A stretch of 64,000 nucleotides of DNA from Paenibacillus_Z sp042653205. GTDB lineage: Bacteria > Bacillota > Bacilli > Paenibacillales > Paenibacillaceae. Below are positions 34,653 to 42,631 of this stretch, piece after piece; within the stretch, counting starts at the first letter, position 1, and every line of letters starts with the position of its first letter. Both the position numbers and the translations under genes were made by a program. The stretch covers positions 1 through 64,000 of the forward strand of contig NZ_JBHSHY010000018.1 in NCBI RefSeq assembly GCF_042653205.1. The letters run 5' to 3'. The notes under the pieces were generated by a model. It searched no databases, had not been told where the DNA came from, and was given only the letters and a program-made list of their open reading frames with translations.

Positions 34653-34656
34653 CGGG

Positions 34657-34694
34657 AACGGCTGCCTTTGTTTTAGACGAGGCGGCCGTTTTTT
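34657..34694 (+). terminator. Terminator after rbgA
   Basis: AACGGCTGCCT and AGGCGGCCGTT pair with one wobble and are followed by TTTTTAT. It begins 5 nt after the rbgA stop. Confidence 0.85.
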
Positions 34695-34730
34695 ATGGGC
34701 GAAAATAAGCGCAATCCGATTGCAAAACAT

Positions 34731-34759
34731 GACGTTCCTCGCCGCCGGAACGTCTTTTT
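34731..34759 (+). terminator. Second terminator downstream of rbgA
   Basis: A perfect 8-bp stem (GACGTTCC / GGAACGTC) with loop TCGCCGCC and TTTTT. It lies 37 nt after the first terminator, with no gene between them. Confidence 0.8.
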
Positions 34760-34865
34760 GTCGATGGCAGGAGCTTCGCGCCTGCGCGCTTTGCGTGGTT
34801 TACCAAGGAACGGCAGGACGAAAGGTCATGACAAACGAAGCGCAGCTTGCGATAATAGAGGGACA

Positions 34866-34889
34866 CGAAACGGTCCGTTTCGGTACAAT
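34866..34889 (+). promoter_or_regulatory. Palindromic operator-like site with -10 element before rnhB
   Basis: CGAAACGG-T-CCGTTTCG (34866-34882) is a perfect dyad directly followed by TACAAT (34884-34889). The dyad would occupy the spacer of a promoter whose -35 is not recognisable, so this is either a repressor site or a coincidental hairpin. Confidence 0.4.
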
Positions 34890-35008
34890 ACATAGTTATC
34901 TTTGGGGAAAAAGGCGCAAATCGGCAGGCTGGGGAAGGAAAGGGTCGCCGCCTGCTGCTTATGCTGTGTTTAAAGAGTGCATTGGTAGAGGAGAGAGGAG
35001 CGAACGGC

Positions 35009-35623
35009 ATGTTGGCAGAATTCGAGAAGCCGTTATGGGAGCAAGGGATCCGCGGCATCGCCGGCATCGACGAGGTAGGACGGGGCTGCTTGTTCGGCGA
35101 CGTAGTGGCGGCCGCTGTTATTTTGCCGGAAGGCTTGGTGCTGGAAGGCGTCAACGATTCCAAGAAGCTGACGGAGAAGAAGCGGGAGGAATTATATTGG
35201 CACATCGTCGATTGTGCGGAAGCCTGGTCGGTCGCACGCGTCGATGCCTCGACGGTGGATGCGATCAACATCAAGCAAGCCGCGCGGCTCGCCATGAAAC
35301 AAGCCGTCGAATCGCTGGGCGTACAGCCGGAGTACCTGCTCGTGGACGCCGAGAAGGTTGACGTCGACGTGCCGCAGCAGGCGATCGTCAAAGGGGACGC
35401 CAGGAGCCAATCCATCGCCGCCGCTTCCATTCTCGCGAAAGTGACGCGGGACCGGCTGTGCTGCGACGAATGGGACAAGCTTTATCCCGATTACGGCATT
35501 GCGATACATAAAGGGTATGCGACGAAGCTGCACCGCGAGAAGCTGCTCGCCCACGGGCCGAGTCCGATGCACCGGCAAAGCTTCCTCGGGAAGCTGTTCG
35601 CGGAGCAGCAGGTGTTGTTTTAA
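35009..35623 (+). CDS. rnhB: Ribonuclease HII
   Basis: This 204-residue enzyme removes ribonucleotides from DNA-RNA hybrids. The active-site motif GIDEVGRGCLFGDVVAAAV is at about residues 19-37. Further conserved parts are NDSKKLTEKKREEL, LLVDAEKV and the catalytic region KGDARSQSIAAASILAKVTRD cut here into its halves KGDARSQSIAAAS and ILAKVTRD. ATG 35009 follows GGAGAGAGGAG. It is the last gene in the window that keeps the Bacillus gene order. Confidence 0.96.
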   Translation: MLAEFEKPLWEQGIRGIAGIDEVGRGCLFGDVVAAAVILPEGLVLEGVNDSKKLTEKKREELYWHIVDCAEAWSVARVDASTVDAINIKQAARLAMKQAVESLGVQPEYLLVDAEKVDVDVPQQAIVKGDARSQSIAAASILAKVTRDRLCCDEWDKLYPDYGIAIHKGYATKLHREKLLAHGPSPMHRQSFLGKLFAEQQVLF

Positions 35624-35743
35624 GGGGCGTACGGAAGGCCGAAATATGGTGCGCTTGGCGTCGCGGCGAGGGGTTCAGCCGGAGGACGGTTTGACCGATA
35701 AAAGGGCTATGGGTTTTTGCGCAAGCGGAAGGAAGTGCGGCGA

Positions 35744-36691
35744 ATGTCGATGTCGATCGGACAAATGATGAGAGGCTTGGTCGGCGACGCGCAGGCCGGG
35801 GACGTCCGTGCGCTCGAGCTGAAGGCGGGACAGAAGGTGCGCGCCGTGCTGGTGAAGATGACCGGCGATCAGGAGGGCATCGTCCAAATCAACGGGGTTC
35901 CCGTCCATGCGAAGCTGGATACGCCTCTCGAGCCCGGCAAGGCGGTGCTGCTGCAGGTGCAGCCGGAACCCGCCGACGGCGCGCTCGTGCTGAAGCAGGC
36001 GGAGCCGGAAGCGGGGCGGGCGCCGGAAGCAAGCGTCAAGGCGTGGATTCAGGCGCTGGAGCTGCCGGATACGAAAGCGTCCGCGGCGCTGGTCGCCGAG
36101 CTGCGGAAGAACGGGCTCGCATTGACTCCCGGCGTGGCGAGTCAATTCAAAGCCGCGCTGGCCGCCATGCCTGCCGGCGGCGATGCGCTCTCTTGGCTGC
36201 GGGCGGCCGCGCTGGCCTTCAAGCGCGGCCTGCCGATGACGGGCGCGACGATCGGCGCGCTTCAGCAGGTGCTTGCCGGGCCGCCAGCGCACGCGCTGCT
36301 GGATGCGCTGGAGGCCGGGCTTGCCGCTTGGCGCGGCACGGCCGCGGAGCCAGGCGCCGCGGCCGGAACCGCGCCGCCGCCCGCCGGGGCGGCGCAAGCG
36401 GCCGCAGCGAAGCTGCAGGCGCTGCTGGCCGAAGGCGCGGCGCTGATGCGCGAAGCGCATGGGGCGGGCGGGGCTGCGCCGCCCGCGTGGGCCGGCGCAG
36501 CCGGCCATGCGGGCCCCGGGGCGAAGCCGGGGCCTAGGGGCGAAGCGCCGGCGGGCGCAGCCGGCGGCCGGCCGCGCGGGCCGGCGGCGCCAGCAGCGCG
36601 GCGCGCGCCGTCCGCGGCGCGAGATCGTCCGCGCCGAGCCCGAGCTCCGCGGCGGTCAGCTGCCGCAGCGGCTTGCGCTTCGCTTTCATAA
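35744..36691 (+). CDS. Uncharacterised protein at the ylqG position, probably truncated
   Basis: This 315-residue reading frame starts MSMSIGQMMRGLVGDAQAGD behind GGAAGGAAG. Residues 20-90 (with LKAGQKVRAVLVKMTGDQEG) look like a real beta-rich domain of the type found in the unknown protein after rnhB in Bacillus (ylqG). Residues 95-210 are helical and Ala/Leu-rich. From about residue 215 the sequence becomes Ala/Pro/Gly/Arg filler, and the last 158 nt are antisense to the end of etfB. The gene thus seems to have lost its own 3' part at a rearrangement near 36.46-36.53 kb. The usual next gene (an FlhB-like protein) is missing. I cannot assign a function. It could be an inactive remnant. Confidence 0.55.
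   Translation: MSMSIGQMMRGLVGDAQAGDVRALELKAGQKVRAVLVKMTGDQEGIVQINGVPVHAKLDTPLEPGKAVLLQVQPEPADGALVLKQAEPEAGRAPEASVKAWIQALELPDTKASAALVAELRKNGLALTPGVASQFKAALAAMPAGGDALSWLRAAALAFKRGLPMTGATIGALQQVLAGPPAHALLDALEAGLAAWRGTAAEPGAAAGTAPPPAGAAQAAAAKLQALLAEGAALMREAHGAGGAAPPAWAGAAGHAGPGAKPGPRGEAPAGAAGGRPRGPAAPAARRAPSAARDRPRRARAPRRSAAAAACASLS
36512..36534 (-). terminator. GC hairpin directly after the etfB stop codon
   Basis: A perfect 8-bp stem (GGCCCCGG / CCGGGGCC) with a 7-nt loop begins at the last base of the etfB stop codon. No U run follows on the minus strand, so its terminator activity is uncertain. Confidence 0.4.
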
Positions 36692-37310
36692 TGCCCGGCA
36701 GCGACGGGTAGCGCGGCTCGTTCAGCCCCTGCTGCGCCGTCACGAGGGCGGGAAGCGGCACCGCGGCCGTTTCCACGCCCCATTCCGTGTCCCGCTCCAC
36801 GACGGCGATCCGCCCGTCTCCGCCGCCCCACGCGGCGCCGCTCGGCGCCTGGCCGCCGACCGGGCCGTCCTCCACCGTCAGCTTCAGCGCCGCCGATGCG
36901 TGCGGCAGCCCGAGCCGTTCCGCCACCTGCAGCGCCACGCTGCCCGCGCCGCGGTCGACGGCGAACAGGCCCGCCAGCACAAGGTCCGGCCGCAGCTCCT
37001 TCACCGCGGCGGCCAGCGCGGCCGCGACGGCGTGGCCGTCGTCCGGCAGGCCGTCCTGCGCGACGAGCACCGCCTCGTCGGCGCCCATGGCGAGCGCGGT
37101 CCTGAGCGCTTCCGCCGCGCGGTCGCCGCCGCAGGAGACGACCGTCACGGTTCCGCCGTGCGCCTCGCGCAGCCGCAGCGCCTCCTCCAGCGCGTATTCG
37201 TCGTACGGGTTGATGATGAATTTAACGCCGTCCTCGGCGACGACCCCGTCCGCGATTTCGATTTTCTCCTCCGTATCGAAGGTTTGCTTGATCAGCACCG
37301 TCAGCTGCAC
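36534..37310 (-). CDS. etfB: Electron transfer flavoprotein beta subunit
   Basis: EtfB, with EtfA, carries electrons from acyl-CoA dehydrogenases to the membrane. The 258-residue protein starts MQLTVLIKQTFDTEEKIE and shows NPYDEYALEEALRLRE, AEALRTALAMGADEAVLV and LVLAGLFAVDRGAGSVALQ; the C-terminal part has GIMKAKRKPLRQLTAAELGL. GTG 37310 is the preferred start because GGGAGGT lies 10 nt upstream, whereas GTG 37322 overlaps that site. It diverges from fadF. The etfA gene that nearly always follows etfB is not present; instead a plus-strand gene runs into its 3' end. Confidence 0.9.
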   Translation of the reverse strand: MQLTVLIKQTFDTEEKIEIADGVVAEDGVKFIINPYDEYALEEALRLREAHGGTVTVVSCGGDRAAEALRTALAMGADEAVLVAQDGLPDDGHAVAAALAAAVKELRPDLVLAGLFAVDRGAGSVALQVAERLGLPHASAALKLTVEDGPVGGQAPSGAAWGGGDGRIAVVERDTEWGVETAAVPLPALVTAQQGLNEPRYPSLPGIMKAKRKPLRQLTAAELGLGADDLAPRTARAALLAPPARAAGRRLRPPALRP

Positions 37311-37535
37311 CGGTCCGTGCACCTCCCGAACTCACTTGGATTTGCCCGCGGCAGTCATACCGTCCCACGGCCGCCGAATACGATAAAAAGAAGCCGCCCG
37401 CCGCCTTTGTTACCTTATGAACTTGGCCCTCGGATTAGACCGCGGCGGGCGATGCGGGTCTTGGCCTCCGCGACATGACGGCGCGCGACGGGACATATAC
37501 TGAACCGCGCCGCGCCAAGGGAAGGAGGAAGCCTT
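37311..37535. promoter_or_regulatory. Divergent etfB/fadF control region
   Basis: This 225-nt gap between divergent genes contains a 9-bp GC-rich inverted repeat (GCCCGCCGC at 37396, GCGGCGGGC at 37442) around an AT-rich centre, and a -10-like TATACT at 37496-37501 before fadF. No clear FadR or CcpA box was found. The centre TTTGTTACCTTATGAACTTG could hold the etfB promoter. Confidence 0.4.
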
Positions 37536-39857
37536 GTGGAAGGAATGAACGAGCTGACGCTGGCTTCGGGCATCCGGTGGGCGTGCTTCGCGCTGCTGGT
37601 TGTGACGGCGCTGACCTGCTTCTATACGGTCGTCCGCCGCAGGGTGGCGTACATGCTGCTGGGCCGCAAAGCGGAGCGCGCGCACCCGCCGCCGCCCGAC
37701 CCCGCCGATCCCGAGCACGACGGCGACGATCTGCTGGGCGTGTCTTCGTTCGCGGCGAATGCCGCGCTGGCGTCGGAGGCGGGGCCGAGGTTCGCGTGGA
37801 GCCTGGCCTGGGCGGGGCAGGTGTTCGGCCATCGCAAGCTGCTGAAGGATTTGCGGAGCGGCGTCATGCACCTGGTGCTCTTTTACGGGTTCATCGTGCT
37901 GCAGTTCGGCGCGGCGGACATCGTGTGGAAAGGACTGACGGGCCGCGCGCTGCCGTTCCCGGCGTATCATGGGTTCGTCCTGACGCAGGAGATCACGGTT
38001 ACGCTCGTGCTGCTGGCGATTCTGTACGGCGGGTTCCGCCGGTACGTCGAGCGGCTGACGCGGCTGAAGCGGGGCTGGAAGCCGTCGGTCGTGCTGTGGT
38101 TCATCGGCGGGCTGATGCTGACGGTGCTGCTGACGCTGGCGTTCGATCGCGTGAAGGAAGCGCCTGCGGGCGGCGGGGGAGCGGAGGCGTCGCTGTATGC
38201 GGGGTACGCGCCGGTCTCCTCGGGCATCGCCGAAGGCTTCCGGGACCTCGGGGCGACGCCGGCCGCGGGGGACGTGCTGTACGAGATCTTTTGGTGGCTG
38301 CATTTGGCGGTGCTGCTCGGGTTTCTCGTGTACGTGCCGCAGTCGAAGCATTTTCATATCTTGACGGCGCCGGTCAATCTGTGGCTGCGCCGCGGCTCGC
38401 CGCCGGGCCGGCTGGCACCGCTCGATCTCGAGGACGAGGATGCGGAGTCGTTCGGGGTCGGGGCGGTGGAGCAGTTCACGCGCAAGCAGCTGCTCGACCT
38501 GTACGCCTGCGTCGAGTGCGGCCGCTGCACGAACGTCTGCCCGGCCGCGGGCACGGGCAAGCTGCTCTCGCCGATGCATCTGATCGTCAAGCTGCGCGAT
38601 CATCTCACGGAGAAGGGCGCCGCGATCACCTCGAAATCGCCGTGGGTGCCCGCGTTCGGAAGCGGCGCGCCGGGCGCGCATGCGATGGCGGAAACGGTGC
38701 CGCTCTGGAGCGGCGGCGGTACTGCGGCAACGACGATTGAGCCGACGATGACGGCGCAGAAGCACGGCTGGCAGGCGCGCGCCGGCGCCGCGGCGGCGGA
38801 TGCCGCGCTGATCGGCGACGTCATGACGGAGACGGAGCTGTGGGCGTGCACGACCTGCCGCAACTGCGAGGACCAGTGCCCCGTCGGCAACGAGCACGTG
38901 GACAAAATCATCGACATGCGCCGCTACCTCGTCCTGACCGAGGGCCGCGTGCCGGCGGAGGCGCAGCGCGCGATGCAAAACATCGAGCGCCAGGGCAACC
39001 CGTGGGGCCTGCCCCGCGGCGAGCGCGGCGCCTGGCTGGCGGCGTACGAAGCGGCCGTGCCGGACGCGCGGCCCGTCCGGGCGATGAAGGAGGCGGCGGC
39101 CGGCGGCGACCCGCCGGAGCTGCTGCTGTGGGCGGGGACGATGGGCGCGTACGACCAGCGCAGCCGCAAGGTGCTGTTCGCGGTCGTGCGGCTGCTCCAG
39201 CAGGCGGGCATTCCGTTCGCCGTCCTCGGCGGCGAAGAACGGAATTCCGGCGACACCGCGCGGCGCCTTGGCAACGAGCTGCTGTTCCAGACGCTGTGCG
39301 CCGAGAACGTCGCGACGCTGCAGCGCTACGGCGTGAAGCGGATCGTGACGATTTGCCCGCATACGTTCAACGCGCTGAAGAACGAGTACGCCGACTTCGG
39401 CCTCGCGCGGACCGTGGCGGTGGAGCATCATACGACGCTGCTCGCGCGGCTCGTCGCCGGCGGCTCGCTCGTGCCCGCGCATCCGGTATCCGAGCGGGTC
39501 GTGTATCACGACTCGTGCTACCTCGGCCGGTACAACGGCGAGTACGAGGCGCCCCGCGCGCTGCTGCGGGCCATCCCGGGCGTGACCATGCTCGAGATGG
39601 AGCGGAACCGCGCGAACGGGCTTTGCTGCGGTGCGGGCGGCGGCCTCATGTGGATGGAAGAGCGCGCCGGCGTGCGCGTGAACGAGGCCCGGACGGCGCA
39701 GGCGCTGGACACGTCGCCGACGGTCATCGGCTCCGCGTGTCCGTACTGCCTGACGATGATGGAGGACGGCATCAAGCTGCACGAGGCCGAGGACCGCGTC
39801 CGCGCCCGCGACGTCGCCGAGCTGCTGGCCGAAAGCGTATTCGGCGGCGCGCAGTAG
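37536..39857 (+). CDS. fadF: FadF-like membrane Fe-S oxidoreductase (ETF:quinone electron transfer)
   Basis: This 773-residue protein joins a nitrate-reductase-gamma-like membrane part (about five helices within residues 8-275, including LVLFYGFIVLQFGAADIVW and EIFWWLHLAVLLGFLVYV) to a soluble Fe-S part. The first 4Fe-4S motif is CVECGRCTNVCP (Cys 325-335) and the second CTTCRNCEDQCP (Cys 438-448). Two CCG-type domains follow, with HDSCYLGRYNGEY and CCGAGGGLMWMEE near the C-terminus. Such FadF/YwjF proteins pass electrons from acyl-CoA dehydrogenase and ETF to menaquinone. The start is GTG 37536 behind AAGGAGG. It is divergent from etfB and first in the beta-oxidation series. Confidence 0.82.
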   Translation: MEGMNELTLASGIRWACFALLVVTALTCFYTVVRRRVAYMLLGRKAERAHPPPPDPADPEHDGDDLLGVSSFAANAALASEAGPRFAWSLAWAGQVFGHRKLLKDLRSGVMHLVLFYGFIVLQFGAADIVWKGLTGRALPFPAYHGFVLTQEITVTLVLLAILYGGFRRYVERLTRLKRGWKPSVVLWFIGGLMLTVLLTLAFDRVKEAPAGGGGAEASLYAGYAPVSSGIAEGFRDLGATPAAGDVLYEIFWWLHLAVLLGFLVYVPQSKHFHILTAPVNLWLRRGSPPGRLAPLDLEDEDAESFGVGAVEQFTRKQLLDLYACVECGRCTNVCPAAGTGKLLSPMHLIVKLRDHLTEKGAAITSKSPWVPAFGSGAPGAHAMAETVPLWSGGGTAATTIEPTMTAQKHGWQARAGAAAADAALIGDVMTETELWACTTCRNCEDQCPVGNEHVDKIIDMRRYLVLTEGRVPAEAQRAMQNIERQGNPWGLPRGERGAWLAAYEAAVPDARPVRAMKEAAAGGDPPELLLWAGTMGAYDQRSRKVLFAVVRLLQQAGIPFAVLGGEERNSGDTARRLGNELLFQTLCAENVATLQRYGVKRIVTICPHTFNALKNEYADFGLARTVAVEHHTTLLARLVAGGSLVPAHPVSERVVYHDSCYLGRYNGEYEAPRALLRAIPGVTMLEMERNRANGLCCGAGGGLMWMEERAGVRVNEARTAQALDTSPTVIGSACPYCLTMMEDGIKLHEAEDRVRARDVAELLAESVFGGAQ

Positions 39858-39910
39858 CGGGAGGGATTCGGGAGCGGATGAATTTCCGGGGGGAGAGTGC
39901 AATGCAATTC

Positions 39911-40120
39911 GGCGGGAATTGAGCAAAGAGCCGTACCAGGTACGGTACATGGCCGCGATTTGGCGGAAATCGAGTAAAGAGCCGTACCCGGTACGGCACG
40001 CGACTGCAAGTAGAGGCGGAGACGGCGCCAAGAGCCGGTCCCGGCACGGCTCATCGCCGCGCCGGGCCGGCAGGGGCGCCGAGATGGGTACCCGTCACGG
40101 TACATACGCCGCCGATGCCG
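39911..40120 (+). repeat. Four tandem 51-54 bp dyad repeats ahead of fadN
   Basis: Four units start at 39911 (GGCGGG), 39962 (GGCGGA), 40015 (GGCGGA) and 40069 (GGCAGG). Each holds a 15-bp dyad of the form CCGTACC-N-GGTACGG at 39931, 39982, 40035 and 40086. The first two dyads are perfect; the third and fourth have decayed by 3-4 bases. The first two units also share AAAGAGCCGTACC. The array fills nearly the whole fadF-fadN gap. It may serve as a hairpin-forming message element, a multi-site operator, or a mobile repeat. Confidence 0.85.
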
Positions 40121-40158
40121 CGCCGAGCGGCCATTTTAACCCCAAAGGAGGGAGCTGC

Positions 40159-42576
40159 GTGGGAGTACGATCGACGCCGGCGGTTCGCCGGGCGGCAGTC
40201 ATTGGATCGGGCGTCATGGGGGCGGGGATCGCTGCCCATCTCGCTAACGCGGGCATGTCCGTGCTGCTGCTGGACGTGGTGCCGGACGCGCTGACGGAGC
40301 AGGAGGCGAGAGCCGGCGCGACGCTGGCCGACCGGGCCGTCCGCAACCGGCTGGCCGCGGCCGGTCTGGCCCGGCTGGCGAAGCAAGAGCCTCCGGCCTT
40401 GTACGAAGCCTCGTTCATCGGGCGCATCGCGCCCGGCAACCTGGAGGATGATCTCGCCCGGCTCGGCGAGGTCGATTGGATCGTCGAGGCCGTGGTCGAG
40501 CGGCTGGACGTCAAGCGGAGCGTGTTCGCCCGCATCGAGCCGGTCCTGAAGCCCGGCACGCTCGTGTCCTCGAACACGTCGGGACTGTCCGCGGCCGCGA
40601 TGGCGGAAGGACGCGGCGAGACGTTCCGGCGGCAGTTCGCGGTGACGCACTTTTTCAACCCGCCCCGGCACATGAAGCTGGTGGAGCTCGTCCCCGGCCC
40701 CGATACGGCGCCCGAGACGATCGATCGGCTGGCGGCCGTCTGCGAAGGGCAGCTCGGCAAAGGGGTCGTCCGCGCCAAGGACACGCCGAACTTCATCGCG
40801 AACCGGATCGGCACGTACGGCATGGCGACGACGATCGCTGCGGCGCGGGCGTACGGGCTCGGCGTAGACGAGGTCGACGCGCTGACCGGCCCGGCGATGG
40901 GCCGGCCCAAGACGGCCACCTTCCGCCTGCTCGACCTCGTCGGCCTCGACACGCTGCTGCATGTCCTGGACAACGTGCGGGAGCGCAGCGACGACCCCGC
41001 GGAGCGCGACGCGTTCGCGCGGCCGCCGGAGCTGGAGGCGCTCGTGGCGAAGGGCTGGACCGGCGAGAAGGCGGGGAGCGGCTTTTACCGCAAAATCAAG
41101 CGGCCCGGCGGCGGCAGCGACATCGAGACGCTGCAGCTCGAGACGCTGACGTACGCGCCGCGCCGCAGCGTGAATTCGCCGGTCATCGAGGCGGCGAAGA
41201 CGGCCAAGGGCGCCGCGGCCAAGGTCAAGGCGCTGCTGTTCACGGACCCGGACGACCGGTATGCCCGCTTCGCCTGGACGGCGCTCAAGACGGTGCTGCT
41301 CTATTCGGCCCGCCAGCTCGCCGCGATCGCGGACACGGTCGCCGACATCGACCGGGCGCTCGTGTGGGGCTTTAACTGGGAGCTCGGCCCGTTCGAGCTG
41401 TGGGACGCGATCGGCCTCGAGCGCTCCGTGCAGCGGATGCGGGAGGAGGGCGATGAGATCCCGGAATGGGTGGCGGATTGGATCGCCGCCGGCAACCGCA
41501 GCTTTTACAAGCAGGAGGGCACGCTGCGGTTCTACGTGAGCCGCGGGGAGTACCGGCTGCAGGAGGAAGAGCCTGACGTCATCTCGCTGAAGGCGGTCAA
41601 GGACGCCGGCAAGGTCGTCCTCGGCAACGCCGGCGCGTCCCTGCTCGACATCGGCAACGACGTGGCCGCGCTCGTGTTCCATTCGCCGAACAACGCGATC
41701 GGCGGGGACATTTTGACCGCGATCCGCCAAAGCGCGGCGGAGGTCAGCCGCAACTGGCGCGGGCTCGTCGTCGCGAACGAAGGGCGGCATTTCTGCGTCG
41801 GGGCGAACCTCCTGATGCTCCTGCTCGAAGCGCATAACGGCGACTTCGACGAGATCGACGACATCATCGCGCAGTTCCAGCAGAGCATGCTGGCGCTGAA
41901 GCGGCTCGACCGGCCCGTCGTGGCGGCGCCGCACCGGATGACGCTCGGCGGCGGGGTGGAAGCCTGCCTGCCGGCGGACCGGGTCGTGTTCGCGGCGGAG
42001 ACGTATTTCGGCCTCGTCGAGACGGGCGTCGGCCTCATTCCCGCCGGCGGCGGCTGCAAGGAAGCGGCGGCGCTCGCGGACGCGCGGACCGGGGCGGGCG
42101 GCGACCTGCAGCCGCAGGTGATCGCGCTGTTCGAGACGATCGCGCTCGGCAAAACGTCGACGAGCGGCTACGACGTCGCCCGCCTCGGCTTCATGCGGCC
42201 GCAGGACCGCGTCGTGCTCCGCGGCGAGACGCGAACGGCGGAGGCGAAGCGGACGGTGCTCGCGATGGACCGCGAGGGCTACGCCCCGCCGCCGGCGGAC
42301 CGGCGCATCCGCGTCGCGGGCCGCGAAGGGCGCGCCGTGCTGCAGCTGGCGGTCGAGAACATGCGGCTCGGCGGCATGGCGAGCAAGCACGATGTATTGA
42401 TCGGCCGCAAGCTCGCGCATGTGCTCGCCGGGGGCGATGCGGCGCCGGGGGCGGAGGTGAGCGAGCAGTATCTGCTCGACCTCGAGCGCGAGGCGTTCCT
42501 CAGCCTGTGCGGCGAGCCGAAGACGCAGGCGCGGATGCAGCATATGCTCGCGACCGGCAAGCCGCTGCGTAATTAG
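40159..42576 (+). CDS. fadN: 3-hydroxyacyl-CoA dehydrogenase/enoyl-CoA hydratase (FadN/FadB type)
   Basis: This 805-residue protein carries out two steps of beta-oxidation. An N-terminal NAD-binding domain has AAVIGSGVMGAGIAAHLANAG, here split as AAVIGSGVMGAG and IAAHLANAG. It continues with SNTSGLS and THFFNPPRHMKLVELVP, which holds the catalytic His. A second dehydrogenase domain follows (DIDRALVWGFNWELGPFELW). The C-terminal part (about residues 530-700) is enoyl-CoA hydratase-like, with ANEGRHFCVGANLLML and MTLGGGVEACL. GTG 40159 follows AAAGGAGGG and gives the family length. An open frame from 39919 is just readthrough of the repeats. It is followed by fadA after 55 nt. Confidence 0.94.
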   Translation: MGVRSTPAVRRAAVIGSGVMGAGIAAHLANAGMSVLLLDVVPDALTEQEARAGATLADRAVRNRLAAAGLARLAKQEPPALYEASFIGRIAPGNLEDDLARLGEVDWIVEAVVERLDVKRSVFARIEPVLKPGTLVSSNTSGLSAAAMAEGRGETFRRQFAVTHFFNPPRHMKLVELVPGPDTAPETIDRLAAVCEGQLGKGVVRAKDTPNFIANRIGTYGMATTIAAARAYGLGVDEVDALTGPAMGRPKTATFRLLDLVGLDTLLHVLDNVRERSDDPAERDAFARPPELEALVAKGWTGEKAGSGFYRKIKRPGGGSDIETLQLETLTYAPRRSVNSPVIEAAKTAKGAAAKVKALLFTDPDDRYARFAWTALKTVLLYSARQLAAIADTVADIDRALVWGFNWELGPFELWDAIGLERSVQRMREEGDEIPEWVADWIAAGNRSFYKQEGTLRFYVSRGEYRLQEEEPDVISLKAVKDAGKVVLGNAGASLLDIGNDVAALVFHSPNNAIGGDILTAIRQSAAEVSRNWRGLVVANEGRHFCVGANLLMLLLEAHNGDFDEIDDIIAQFQQSMLALKRLDRPVVAAPHRMTLGGGVEACLPADRVVFAAETYFGLVETGVGLIPAGGGCKEAAALADARTGAGGDLQPQVIALFETIALGKTSTSGYDVARLGFMRPQDRVVLRGETRTAEAKRTVLAMDREGYAPPPADRRIRVAGREGRAVLQLAVENMRLGGMASKHDVLIGRKLAHVLAGGDAAPGAEVSEQYLLDLEREAFLSLCGEPKTQARMQHMLATGKPLRN

Positions 42577-42631
42577 CGGACGGGAGAGGCCGTCCGCGAA
42601 CCGACCCATTCATGAAGGAGGGATTCCCGAG

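Larger units (their letters stand above)
34695..35008. other. Leader region between rbgA and rnhB
   Basis: About 310 nt without a convincing gene. It holds a second strong terminator (34731-34759), an 8-bp palindrome with a possible -10 (34866-34889), and a purine-rich run before rnhB. Open frames here lack ribosome binding sites. Confidence 0.5.

Noticed and set aside
34642..35361. 239-codon plus-strand frame spanning the rbgA-rnhB gap
   Set aside because: It crosses two terminators and then runs out of phase through rnhB.
37410..40031. 873-codon minus-strand frame opposite fadF
   Set aside because: Arg/Pro/His-rich antisense frame kept open by the GC-rich third codon positions of fadF; no family motifs.
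39911..40120. Possible CRISPR array
   Set aside because: The repeats are contiguous units with dyads and no unique spacers of constant length.
40051..42609. 852-codon minus-strand frame opposite fadN
   Set aside because: Same explanation; the plus strand carries unmistakable FadN motifs.
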